Source of the DNA: an uncultured Bacilli bacterium
Lineage (GTDB): Bacteria; Bacillota_I; Bacilli_A; RF39; UBA660
DNA: 64,000 bases
NCBI GenBank assembly: GCA_934096985.1
Contig: CAKONC010000001.1
Coordinates: 310,001 to 374,000, forward strand
Direction: 5' to 3'
Notes under the pieces: model-generated
Told to the model about the DNA's origin: nothing
Databases searched by the model: none
What the model saw: only the letters and a program-made list of their open reading frames with translations
Position numbers and translations under genes: made by a program
In this document: piece after piece, positions 25,705 through 34,593 of the stretch
Numbering within the stretch: the first letter of the stretch is position 1
Layout: every line of letters begins with the position of its first letter

Positions 25705-27207
25705 ATGTTAATGGCTGTTAAAAGGTGCCTTGTTTTATTTTTAGGAATATTATTACAATTTGGATTTGCTATTATTTTAAGATTATACTTTGAAAGTCAT
25801 ATTTTTTTAATCAGTATTTTATATAAAATTATAAGTGTTTTTATTGTCCTTAAAATTATAAAGGATTCAACAAGACTTTCAAATGATGTTCCGTGGATAA
25901 TCTTAATTTTATTATTTCCTATATTTGGAACTATTTTACTTATTACACTTGGAAAAAGTTATTTAAAAAGTAAACTTTTAAGAAATATTTTTAAATATGA
26001 AAAATACTATAATAATTATCTTATTCAAGATGAAAAAATTATGAAGCGTATTAATAAAGAAAATATTGATGAATTAAAATATCTTATTAACACATCAAAG
26101 TTTATATCTTATGAAAATAGCAAAATAACTTATTATGATTATGGAGAAAAGTTTTATCCGGAATTATTACATGAATTAAAATGTGCTCAAAAATATATTT
26201 TTATGGAATATTTTATTATTAATAATGGAGTTATGTGGGATGGAATTTTAAATATTTTAAAGGAAAAAGCACAAAATGGAGTAGATGTAAGAGTTATATA
26301 TGATGATATGGGAAGTGTTGCTTGCCTTGATAAAAACTATCCTAAAACACTAGAAAAATATAACATTAAATGTTTAACTTTTAATAAACTAAGTAGCTTT
26401 AATGGAGTATTTTTAAATAATAGAGATCATCGTAAAATGACAATCATTGATGGAAAAGTTGCTTTTTCCGGAGGCGTAAATATATCTGATGAATATATAA
26501 ATAAGGTACAAAAACATGGGATTTGGAAAGATAATGCAGTTAAAATAAAAGGTGATGCAGTATATAACTTTGTTATTATGTTTTTAACAATTTATAGTGC
26601 GCTTACTTTAAAAAAAGAGGACCCTTTAAAATATAAATATGAAGAAAAAACCATTTCGAGTGATGGTTTGGTTTGCCCTTTTGGAGTAAGTCCCTTAAAA
26701 AAAGATTTAGTTGGTGAAGATGCTTATATAAATCTTATAAATAATGCTAAAAAATATTTATATATAATGACTCCATATTTAATAATTGATAATGATTTAT
26801 TAAATAGTTTAATTAGAGCTTCGAAAAGGGGAGTGGACGTAAGAATTATTGTCCCTGGAATACCTGATAAAAAAATTGTATATACACAAACTTCATCATT
26901 TTTTAAAGTATTAGTTGAAAATAATATAAAAATATATAAATTTTCAAAAGGTTTTGTTCATTCAAAAGTATTATTAAGTGATGATACATCTTCGATTGTT
27001 GGTACAATTAATTTAGATTACAGGAGTTTATATCTTCATTTTGAAAATGGTATTTACTTATATAAAAATAGTGAGATTAAAAAAATCAAAAATGATTTTG
27101 ATGATACTTTTAAAGAATGCAAATTAGTTACTAAGAAAGACATAAAAACATCATTAATAAAAAGTATTTATGAAGCCATATTAAGACTTTTTGCTCCATT
27201 ATTTTAA
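25705..27207 (+). CDS. cls: Cardiolipin synthase
   Basis: 500 aa phospholipase D-superfamily enzyme that joins two phosphatidylglycerols to cardiolipin at the membrane. Two or three N-terminal helices (about residues 5-80) are followed by two HKD motifs: NRDHRKMTIIDGKVAFSGGVN and VHSKVLLSDDTSSIVGTINLD. The spacing and IYDDMGS motif are typical. AAGGG lies before the ATG. The gene runs straight into the isochorismatase-like gene. Confidence 0.93.
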   Translation: MLMAVKRCLVLFLGILLQFGFAIILRLYFESHIFLISILYKIISVFIVLKIIKDSTRLSNDVPWIILILLFPIFGTILLITLGKSYLKSKLLRNIFKYEKYYNNYLIQDEKIMKRINKENIDELKYLINTSKFISYENSKITYYDYGEKFYPELLHELKCAQKYIFMEYFIINNGVMWDGILNILKEKAQNGVDVRVIYDDMGSVACLDKNYPKTLEKYNIKCLTFNKLSSFNGVFLNNRDHRKMTIIDGKVAFSGGVNISDEYINKVQKHGIWKDNAVKIKGDAVYNFVIMFLTIYSALTLKKEDPLKYKYEEKTISSDGLVCPFGVSPLKKDLVGEDAYINLINNAKKYLYIMTPYLIIDNDLLNSLIRASKRGVDVRIIVPGIPDKKIVYTQTSSFFKVLVENNIKIYKFSKGFVHSKVLLSDDTSSIVGTINLDYRSLYLHFENGIYLYKNSEIKKIKNDFDDTFKECKLVTKKDIKTSLIKSIYEAILRLFAPLF

Positions 27208-27229
27208 TTATGTATGTTATAATAAATTT

Positions 27230-27742
27230 ATGAATAGAGTAAGTATAGATAAAAGCCTTCTTTTAATTATTGATCTGCAAAGTGATTTTATTAATAAAAA
27301 TACTAAGGACTTGCCTAGAAAAATAGAAAAAGAGCTTTCAAAAAATAAATTTGATTTTTATGGCTTTACCATGTTTATAAATGATATTAATAGTTTGTTT
27401 TTTACTAAGCTTAATTATAAAGGATGTATGGATGAAAAAGGAAAGTGTTTGGTAGTTAATAATAGAAATTATCCTATATTTAAAAAGAATATATATTCAG
27501 CACTTAATGGTGAACTTAAAACTTTTATTAAAGAAAATGGTATTACTAGTATATATTTATGTGGAATTGATACTGATGCTTGTGTGCTTAAAACTGCTTT
27601 AGATTTATTTGAAAATAATTATAATGTTTTTGTAATTGAAAGTTTGTGTATGAGTCATTCGGGAAGAAAAAATCATGACTTTGCTATTAAATTATTAAAA
27701 AAATTAATTGGCAATGAATATGTAATTAAGGAGTATAAATGA
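27230..27742 (+). CDS. Isochorismatase-family cysteine hydrolase
   Basis: 170 aa alpha/beta hydrolase of the isochorismatase/nicotinamidase superfamily. The catalytic aspartate is in LLIIDLQSDF and the nucleophilic cysteine in YLCGIDTDACVLKTA; a lysine sits between in the expected order. Length is on the short side. The substrate is unknown. The ATG at 27230 begins at the family's usual N-terminus; an in-frame TTG at 27191 would add a non-conserved stretch. It overlaps the next gene by 4 bp and heads a five-gene run. Confidence 0.8.
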   Translation: MNRVSIDKSLLLIIDLQSDFINKNTKDLPRKIEKELSKNKFDFYGFTMFINDINSLFFTKLNYKGCMDEKGKCLVVNNRNYPIFKKNIYSALNGELKTFIKENGITSIYLCGIDTDACVLKTALDLFENNYNVFVIESLCMSHSGRKNHDFAIKLLKKLIGNEYVIKEYK

Positions 27743-28017
27743 AAGAATTTGAAGAGTTATTTGAATCATTTAATAATTTAGGATTAAACTATAAACGAAA
27801 AAAATATAATGATGAGGTAAAAAATATAAGTTTAATTTTAAGTAACATTTTATCTTTATATGACAAAGGTCTATATGAAAGCCCATCTGATTATAATTTA
27901 GAAAGTAGTAAAAATTTAAATGAAGAAGAATTATTAAATATAAGTTTTAGGGATATATATATTTTAAAAGCAGAATTAGTTTTACTTGAAAGTATTTTAA
28001 AGGGAAATAAAGATTAA
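27739..28017 (+). CDS. Hypothetical helical protein (92 aa)
   Basis: Acidic, all-helical predicted cytosolic protein starting MKEFEELFESFNNLGLNYKRKKY. No family recognised. It overlaps the isochorismatase-like gene by 4 bp and is 1 bp from the next gene, so translation is coupled on both sides. That tight packing suggests it is an accessory subunit of whatever the downstream zincin and C39-like proteins do. Confidence 0.65.
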   Translation: MKEFEELFESFNNLGLNYKRKKYNDEVKNISLILSNILSLYDKGLYESPSDYNLESSKNLNEEELLNISFRDIYILKAELVLLESILKGNKD

Positions 28018-28018
28018 T

Positions 28019-28957
28019 ATGAAAGAGTATTTAGAAAATTTAAAGATTAAATATAACTATGATGATAAGCTTATGGCTTTTTTAGAAAAAGCAATACCTG
28101 CAATAATTAAATTTTATGGTAAAGAATATGAACCCCTTATTTTAGAGGCAATTGAAAATTGTGAAATACATATACAAGACTTAAAAGAAAATACTGATGA
28201 TTATTTAAATTCTTATTTTAATACAAATAAAAAATGGAAGGTTCCTTTTGTAGCAGGAGCTTTTTATCATAAGGAATTTAGTGTAAATGGTGGTCTTACA
28301 GCCAAAAACATTGTTTATATTCGAAATAGCCGTTATATGCCATTTGAATATAATGAAAATAAAATGGATTCAATTATACATGAAATTTGTCATTTAGTTA
28401 AGGGCTATAAAAAAGAAAAATTAATTAATGGAAAAATATTTGATTCTTCAGGGTTAATGAAGGATGTTTATACTATTGACGGTGAAAATGAAATAACTGC
28501 TTTAATGGGACTAGAGGAGGCACTAAATTGTATTGAGACTGCACACATTATGGAAACTGTCACAGGCCATTACGAGGTTAGAGGTTATAAAACCAGTGTA
28601 AGGCAAGCAGAACTTCTTTGTAGATTGGATGATTTAATAAAAGTAATTAGACATTCTCAGTTTACGGGTGATAATGCTTGGATAGATTATCTTGGAGTAG
28701 AAAATGCTAAGTTTTTAGCGGATAATTTTGAAATTTTATCATCAGCTTGTTTAGTTCCATATCCCAAAATTAATACTCCTGAAAAGCGTGAGAAACTTCA
28801 TGAAAAGCTCTTAGTTGCTCATGAAAATATTATGAGTTTCGTTAAAAATTATACAAGTAAAAGAAATATAGACAAGTTTGAGACTGCATTAGAAAATGCC
28901 GATAATAAAATTTATGAAATGGCATTTCAAATGGCTCAAAATGTACCTAGTTTATAG
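28019..28957 (+). CDS. Zincin-like metallopeptidase-type protein
   Basis: 312 aa cytosolic protein with a consensus zinc-binding motif HEICH inside MDSIIHEICHLVKGY (about residues 118-132) and acidic candidates downstream (ENEITALMGLEEALNCIETAH) for the third ligand. No signal peptide, so it would act inside the cell or be exported by a dedicated route. Not assigned to a named family. It lies in a close-packed operon with a C39-like peptidase and a large protein of unknown function. Confidence 0.6.
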   Translation: MKEYLENLKIKYNYDDKLMAFLEKAIPAIIKFYGKEYEPLILEAIENCEIHIQDLKENTDDYLNSYFNTNKKWKVPFVAGAFYHKEFSVNGGLTAKNIVYIRNSRYMPFEYNENKMDSIIHEICHLVKGYKKEKLINGKIFDSSGLMKDVYTIDGENEITALMGLEEALNCIETAHIMETVTGHYEVRGYKTSVRQAELLCRLDDLIKVIRHSQFTGDNAWIDYLGVENAKFLADNFEILSSACLVPYPKINTPEKREKLHEKLLVAHENIMSFVKNYTSKRNIDKFETALENADNKIYEMAFQMAQNVPSL

Positions 28958-28966
28958 TGAGGCTTT

Positions 28967-29542
28967 ATGAAAGTACCTTTAAGATTTCAAGTTACAGAAT
29001 TTGATTGTGGAACCGTATCTTTACTAAATGCATTTAGTTATTTATTTGATAGGGAAGAACTTCCTGCATTACTTGTGAAGAAAATTAATGAATACACTTT
29101 GGATTGCTATGATGAAGATGGCAATTTAGGTAATGGTGGCACGAGTAAAAATGCAATAAATGGGTTAACATCATGGATAACAAAATATGCAAATGAAAAT
29201 GATTTTGGTGTTTCATGTAATAGATTAACTAAGAAAAATGTAAATTTAGAAAATATAAAATTATGTTTAAATAATATGGGTGTGGTTTTAATAAGATGCT
29301 ATCAAACTGAGGAACATTATGCAATAATAACTAAAATTAAAAATAAAAAAGTATATATTTTTGATCCATATTATTTTGACAAAAGTTATTACGATAAAGA
29401 TAAAGATGTAAAAATAGTATTAAATAAACCATTTACTCATAATAGGATTGTTTCTCAAAAAAGGGTTTTTTCAGAAAGTAAAAAAGATTTTTCTTTGGGA
29501 GCAATTCAAAATAGGGAATGTATTTTAATAAGCCGGAGGTAA
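28967..29542 (+). CDS. Peptidase C39-like protein
   Basis: 191 aa protein with papain-fold C39-like features: the N-terminal FQVTEFDCGTVSLLNAFSYLF carries the nucleophile cysteine (Cys14) in the same position as in bacteriocin-processing peptidases, then TEEHYAIITKI (His) and VYIFDPYYFD (Asp). No ABC transporter domain or signal peptide is attached. It may cleave a leader peptide or a cellular target; no bacteriocin precursor is seen nearby. Ten bases separate it from the zincin gene and 3 from the following gene. Confidence 0.7.
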   Translation: MKVPLRFQVTEFDCGTVSLLNAFSYLFDREELPALLVKKINEYTLDCYDEDGNLGNGGTSKNAINGLTSWITKYANENDFGVSCNRLTKKNVNLENIKLCLNNMGVVLIRCYQTEEHYAIITKIKNKKVYIFDPYYFDKSYYDKDKDVKIVLNKPFTHNRIVSQKRVFSESKKDFSLGAIQNRECILISRR

Positions 29543-29545
29543 ATA

Positions 29546-31705
29546 ATGACAAGAGAAGAGTTTTTAAGTAAACATGCAGATGCAAAAATAAATAACGTAT
29601 CTTTTTTAAATGAAGATGGATTTCGTGATTTTACTGAAGAAGAACTACTAAATTTATGTACGATGACAACCGATAATGCCAGTAAACTTTATATGTATAT
29701 CTATATGTATGATTATGAAACTTATTATAAACAAATGCTTATAAAAATAGCAAAAGCCTTTCCTTTATTTTTTGATATAACAAACATAAACGATGTTAAT
29801 GAAAATAATTTTGATGATAAAAAGTTTGATCATGCCGTTATATTTTCAGAATATGAAGATTTATTTAAAAAAGGTTTAGTAAAAAATATAGAAGTTGATT
29901 TTAAAGATATTTCTGATATAAATTTTTTTAATGCATTTTTACAAATGAAAAAAGAATATCGAACTAGTGGTAAGCTTGATGATAAAGTTTTAAATATTTT
30001 AAAAGAATTTTTAAAAGGTAAAATCATTAAGGAAGAATCTTTTACTGAAGGCATAGATGATAAAATAAATGAAATTATTGGATATTTATTAAGTGATGAT
30101 ATAAATCTTTGTGATGTTATAAAATATAACTATAGTTCTTATAAACAGATTTTAGTAGAGGGGAAATATAAAGATAAATTAATTCAGTTTGATAAAAATT
30201 CATTGGATGTACTTTTAGATTTGAAACCAAAACAAATAAAAAATTTGATTACTAAAATTCAAAATAATTTTGAAGATTTTGCTTATTACCCAAATTATAA
30301 ACAAATGAAGTTTGCAGTTAGTTTGATAGCAATAATTGGTATGCAAAATGCTGAAAAGTTAATTAATTTATTATCTAAGAATGAAAATAAATTTCGAAAA
30401 GTTTTTGATAGTTTATATCTATTAGATTTAAAAAAAATTCATTTAGAAGCTGGTAAAATTATTTACGATGAAGATTTTATTGATTTTTTCTTTAGCCCAA
30501 ATGGACTTTTAAAACATATTACGGATGGGGATTATGAAATATCAGGAAATCTTGATATTATATATTCAGGATTTAAGGAGTATGAAAAAAGATTTAAAAC
30601 TCAACATGTTCAAAATCGAATTGACTTTTATAAAAGTTTAATTCAAAATGGAATATTAAGACCGTTAACACCAGATTTATATCCCCTTGAAGGAAAAATT
30701 ATTAATGAGTGTGTTGATAATAAACAATTTCAATCAATTTCTGATGAAAAAAGTATTGTTCAAAATGTAAGTGATGAGTATAAAAAAATGCGTCATAATT
30801 TTACAAAATCCATTCCTTATGTACGTGGTGAAAAAAACGATTATTATTATGAAACGCTTGCTGCAGATGATCCAAATTTATTTGTTATGGGTTCAAAGAC
30901 TAATTGCTGTTTTAAAATTGGTGGTGAAGCTGATGCTTTTGTCAGATACTGCGCTGAAAATGTAAATGGTAGAGTACTAGTTATAAAAAATAAAAAAGGT
31001 CAAGTTTGTGGTATGGTTCCTTTTGTTAGAAATGGAAATGTTTTACTTTGTAATTCTATTGAATCTACATTAGTTAAAAATATAGATGGCATGAGACCTA
31101 TGTTTGATGCTGCAAATGAAGCATTTGAAAAAATTATAGATATTTCATCAAGAAATGAAAATGTAAATGAAAGTATAAGTTTGGTACTCATGGGAAACTA
31201 TAAAAATCAAATTGAAAAAATTGGCGGTTATGAAACTATGCCAATGGGACTTATTGATTTTGAAGCTTTAAGACCTTTAGATGAAGGACCTAATATGTAT
31301 GCTAATATGGGTGGATATGACTATCAGAATTATATAATTGCTAAAAGGGATGAAAGCGCAATTTATACTACATCAAGTTTTCATCCAACTGCAAGATATT
31401 TAGATCCACGTGAAGAAACTAAAGAAATAGAAAAAGAATATATAACAGAGAGTGATGTAAATATAATAAATAAAATATATTTCGAAAAAACATATGGTAC
31501 TTTAGACTTATCACACGCATTAAAAATAATTTATAATAAAGATTTTTTCATTGTAGTTAATGATGATTATAGTATTATTTCAAGCATTGTAGGCTCAGAT
31601 CCAAGGGCACTTAATGAATATACAGAGTATTTAAGTTTAGAAAGAGAATATACAAGTCACTTTGATAAAGATGGTCATATTAAAGAAGATGCTTATTATA
31701 GATAA
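29546..31705 (+). CDS. Large protein of unknown function (719 aa)
   Basis: Cytosolic, mainly helical through the first ~430 residues. A more conserved-looking core follows: GSKTNCCFKIGGEADAFVRYCAENVNGRVLVIKNKKGQVCGMVPFVRNGNVLLCNSIEST (about residues 450-510), where an NCC-G pattern precedes alternating strands. The last ~200 residues include a predicted helical tail. It is the last and largest gene of the 27.2-31.7 kb operon. The core recalls uncharacterised phage-like NCCxxxGG domains but I cannot name a family. A GGAGG site lies just before the ATG. Confidence 0.6.
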   Translation: MTREEFLSKHADAKINNVSFLNEDGFRDFTEEELLNLCTMTTDNASKLYMYIYMYDYETYYKQMLIKIAKAFPLFFDITNINDVNENNFDDKKFDHAVIFSEYEDLFKKGLVKNIEVDFKDISDINFFNAFLQMKKEYRTSGKLDDKVLNILKEFLKGKIIKEESFTEGIDDKINEIIGYLLSDDINLCDVIKYNYSSYKQILVEGKYKDKLIQFDKNSLDVLLDLKPKQIKNLITKIQNNFEDFAYYPNYKQMKFAVSLIAIIGMQNAEKLINLLSKNENKFRKVFDSLYLLDLKKIHLEAGKIIYDEDFIDFFFSPNGLLKHITDGDYEISGNLDIIYSGFKEYEKRFKTQHVQNRIDFYKSLIQNGILRPLTPDLYPLEGKIINECVDNKQFQSISDEKSIVQNVSDEYKKMRHNFTKSIPYVRGEKNDYYYETLAADDPNLFVMGSKTNCCFKIGGEADAFVRYCAENVNGRVLVIKNKKGQVCGMVPFVRNGNVLLCNSIESTLVKNIDGMRPMFDAANEAFEKIIDISSRNENVNESISLVLMGNYKNQIEKIGGYETMPMGLIDFEALRPLDEGPNMYANMGGYDYQNYIIAKRDESAIYTTSSFHPTARYLDPREETKEIEKEYITESDVNIINKIYFEKTYGTLDLSHALKIIYNKDFFIVVNDDYSIISSIVGSDPRALNEYTEYLSLEREYTSHFDKDGHIKEDAYYR

Positions 31706-31795
31706 TGCAACTTAAAAGTTACAAAAAACAACTTAAAATTGGTTTTCTGCAACTAGGGTTACATGATAAAATTTTTTGCAAGAGGTGAGAGAAAA
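31706..31795. promoter_or_regulatory. Possible operator repeats upstream of XRE regulator
   Basis: TGCAACTTAAAAGTTAC (from 31707) and TGCAACTAGGGTTAC (from 31748) are related direct repeats, and AACTT-AA-AAGTT in the first is an inverted repeat. They sit just before the helix-turn-helix gene, where autoregulatory operators are usual. Function is inferred from position and symmetry only. Confidence 0.35.
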
Positions 31796-33301
31796 ATGAG
31801 TTTTAGTGAAAAACTTTTAAAATTAAGAAAAGAAAATAAATTGTCGCAAGAAATGCTAGCAGATAAACTTGATGTGTCAAGACAATCTGTAAGCAAATGG
31901 GAAAGTGGACAAACATATCCAGAAATGGATAAATTACTTGCTATGTGCAAAATATTTAATGTAACTCTTGAAGAACTTACAAATGATGAAATTGGTGTGT
32001 TAAATGCTGAAAATAAAAATACACAGAATGTTATCGAAAGTTTCTTTAGTTTTATCAAAAAAACATATAATTTTTTAATTAGTAATAGTTTTAATGAAAA
32101 TATGAAATGCTTTTTGATTATGACGTTTGTGTTTTTTGCTCTTCTTTTTTGTAAAATTCCAATTAATCTTATTGAAAACCAAATAAGAAATCTTTTCACA
32201 TCTATCGGAAATAATCATTTTATTATAGTATCTTCATTTTTAATTTTTGTTATTGAGGTATTTTATATAGCTTTATTTATTATTGTATTTGTTTATATTT
32301 TTAAAATAGCATTTTTAGATAAGAAAAAAGATATAAAGTCTATAGTAGAAAAAGAAACAAAAGAAGAAGCTAAGATTGACGAAGTAAAAAACGAAAAAAG
32401 AGAAAAGAATAGTAATTATTCATTTATTGATTTTTTATCAAAAATAGTTATATTTTTTATTAAGTTTATTATTGCATGTTTTACATTTCCATTTTTAATT
32501 ACAATAATATTACTTTGTGCATTTTTATTCATTATATTATATTTAGTAATAAAAGGAATAAGTTTCTTTGGCGGATTTATAATGATTTTATCATTTATTA
32601 TTTTAAATATCTTATTAGTAGAATTTTTATTTGATATTTTATTTAGCAAAAAAGTAGCCTTTAAAAGAATGCTTATAATTCTTATAGCATCTTTAGCATT
32701 TCTTGGAATTGGAGGTTCTATTGCTACTTTAGAGGTATCAAAAATAAAGTATTATAACAAAGTAAGTGATAAGTATGAACTTAAAAATTATGATTATGAC
32801 GTAAAAATGAATAATAATCTTGTTATTAAAACAAATTCTAAAAAAGAATATTTTATAGATAATAATTTAAATGATATAAAAATAGTAGTATACACTTATC
32901 CAAAGTTTATTAATGTTAATACGAAAAGTGATGAAAATGTATTTTATATTAATTTAAAAGAATTTGAGGAACTTAATTTAAAAGATATAAGTGATGATGT
33001 ATTAGAAAACTTAAAACATAATAAAATATATAGTTATGCTTTTTACAGTAATTCTTATATAGAAATTTATGCAAATGAAAAAAATATTGAAAAACTAAAA
33101 GAGAATGAGGATAAATATAATAATGAATTAATTATAAAAAGTAATAATGAAAATTTAAAAGCATGTTATGATAACTATGATGAAATAAATGATGCTTATT
33201 TAAAACTTCAGGAAAAATATGAAGATTTAAAAAAAGATAATGCTGAATTAGAAGATAAAATATCTTATTATGAAAATTCAATTAATGATATAATCAGGTA
33301 A
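31796..33301 (+). CDS. XRE-type HTH regulator with membrane and coiled-coil domains
   Basis: 501 aa membrane-anchored protein. Residues 1-65 form a classic XRE helix-turn-helix (LRKENKLSQEMLADKLDVSRQSVSKWESGQTYP). Hydrophobic segments follow at about residues 95-120, 135-170, 215-290 and 300-325. The extracytoplasmic part ends in a coiled coil (EKYEDLKKDNAELEDKISYYEN). This layout suggests a regulator that senses an extracellular or membrane signal. AGAGGTGAGAG sets the ATG at 31796. Target genes are unknown; the putative operator just upstream suggests autoregulation. Confidence 0.75.
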   Translation: MSFSEKLLKLRKENKLSQEMLADKLDVSRQSVSKWESGQTYPEMDKLLAMCKIFNVTLEELTNDEIGVLNAENKNTQNVIESFFSFIKKTYNFLISNSFNENMKCFLIMTFVFFALLFCKIPINLIENQIRNLFTSIGNNHFIIVSSFLIFVIEVFYIALFIIVFVYIFKIAFLDKKKDIKSIVEKETKEEAKIDEVKNEKREKNSNYSFIDFLSKIVIFFIKFIIACFTFPFLITIILLCAFLFIILYLVIKGISFFGGFIMILSFIILNILLVEFLFDILFSKKVAFKRMLIILIASLAFLGIGGSIATLEVSKIKYYNKVSDKYELKNYDYDVKMNNNLVIKTNSKKEYFIDNNLNDIKIVVYTYPKFINVNTKSDENVFYINLKEFEELNLKDISDDVLENLKHNKIYSYAFYSNSYIEIYANEKNIEKLKENEDKYNNELIIKSNNENLKACYDNYDEINDAYLKLQEKYEDLKKDNAELEDKISYYENSINDIIR

Positions 33302-33374
33302 TGTAAATAATTTGTTAAATAATCTTTCAGAAAATAAAAAGAGATGTTATACTTTTATCATAGGAGATGATAAA

Positions 33375-34106
33375 ATGTTTGTAGGAGAAAGTCCAATACA
33401 CATAAAATGTGAAAAAGATGATATTGCACCATTAGTACTTATGCCAGGAGATCCTTTAAGAGCAAAATATATTGCAGAAAACTTTTTAGAAGACGCCAAA
33501 CTAGTAACTAGCGTAAGAAATATGCTCGGTTTTACAGGATATTATAAAGGTACAAGAATAACTGTTATGGCAAGTGGTATGGGAATGCCCTCAATGAGTA
33601 TTTATGCTTTTGAATTAATTCATTATTTTAATGTTAAAGCAATTATTCGTATAGGTACATGTGGAGTTGTTGATGAATCAGTTAAAATACCTGAACTTAT
33701 TTTAGCAGATAAAATATTTAGTGAATCTAATTTTGCTTATTCATTTAATGATTATGAAGGTCATACAGTAATGCCATCAAGTGACCTTAATGAAAAAATT
33801 ATTGAAACAGCTAAAGAAAAGGGTATAAATCTTCATATTGGTGCAATTACTACAGCTGATGTGTTTGGACCTTATGTAGGCATGGATAGACTTTTAAAAA
33901 GAATACCTGAAGATATTCATCCTTTAGGTGAGGAAATGGAAGGTTTTGCATTATGCCATATTGCTAATTCAATGGGTATAAAAGCAAGTGTTATTGCAAC
34001 TGCAGTTGATTCGAAATTTTCTGATGTTGTATTAACTCCTGAAGAAAGACAATACTCTTTAAACGATATGATTACTTTAGCATTAGATTCAATTATTAAA
34101 ATGTAA
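33375..34106 (+). CDS. deoD: Purine nucleoside phosphorylase, DeoD type
   Basis: 243 aa hexameric-type phosphorylase that splits purine nucleosides in salvage. Characteristic segments: MPGDPLRAKYIAENFLED (phosphate loop), RIGTCGVVDE, TTADVFGPYV and GEEMEGFALCHIA, with the catalytic VDSKFSD aspartate near the C-terminus. AGGAG lies 8 bp before the ATG at 33375; the in-frame TTG at 33312 was rejected. A strong terminator follows, which separates it from the invertible segment. Confidence 0.93.
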   Translation: MFVGESPIHIKCEKDDIAPLVLMPGDPLRAKYIAENFLEDAKLVTSVRNMLGFTGYYKGTRITVMASGMGMPSMSIYAFELIHYFNVKAIIRIGTCGVVDESVKIPELILADKIFSESNFAYSFNDYEGHTVMPSSDLNEKIIETAKEKGINLHIGAITTADVFGPYVGMDRLLKRIPEDIHPLGEEMEGFALCHIANSMGIKASVIATAVDSKFSDVVLTPEERQYSLNDMITLALDSIIKM

Positions 34107-34128
34107 AAAAATTTAATTTTAGAAAAAT

Positions 34129-34160
34129 AAAATCTCGTTTCAAATTAACGGGATTTTTTT
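34129..34160 (+). terminator. Terminator after deoD
   Basis: AAATCTCGTT/AACGGGATTT stem with one G-T pair, followed by a T run. Confidence 0.8.
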
Positions 34161-34204
34161 ATGAAAATCAGAGTGCTTATTTTTAAGCATATGTTAGGGG
34201 TAAT

Positions 34205-34559
34205 TTTTTTCTTAAAACATATACATTTAGGAAAAAACGTTCCCATATTTTCGTATTACTACTTTTAAATATTATCATATTTTTATAAAAAATTGTATCA
34301 TTTGTATAAAAAAAGTTAATAAAATTTTAAAAAATATAAAAATTTTATTAAAAAAATCCGAACTTTATATATAATTTCTAGTCAAAAAAATGGTCAAAAA
34401 TTTTAACGTTTTTTCTTTTAAATACTTGGCAAACTAACTATTTTGAAAAAAAGATTTTTTAATAATTTCTAGTCAAATTAAATTTTTGTTCATCATTATT
34501 TCCTATATTTATGCCAAAAATAAAAAAATTTTCCTAAATGTATATGATTTAAGAAAAAA
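34205..34559. repeat. Invertible-segment candidate A (inverton)
   Basis: A 31 bp inverted repeat with a single mismatch bounds about 293 bp: left arm 34205-34235 (contains CTTAAAACATATACATTTAG), right arm 34529-34559 (its reverse complement with one change). The interior is highly AT-rich. It contains two copies of AATTTCTAGTCAA, at 34373-34385 and 34464-34476. In reverse complement the interior aligns along its length with the interior of the segment at 61458-61810. The right arm lies 34 bp before the Hint-protein start codon. A conserved extended -10-like TATGATAA on the minus strand faces away from that gene in this orientation. Confidence 0.75.
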
Positions 34560-34593
34560 TGTTATAGTATCTATATATGATTGGAGCATACAA

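Noticed and set aside
34486..34593. Extending the Hint protein upstream to a TTG at 34486
   Set aside because: The extension runs through the right arm of the inverted repeat and would change with inversion. ATG 34594 has a GGAG site and begins the signal sequence.
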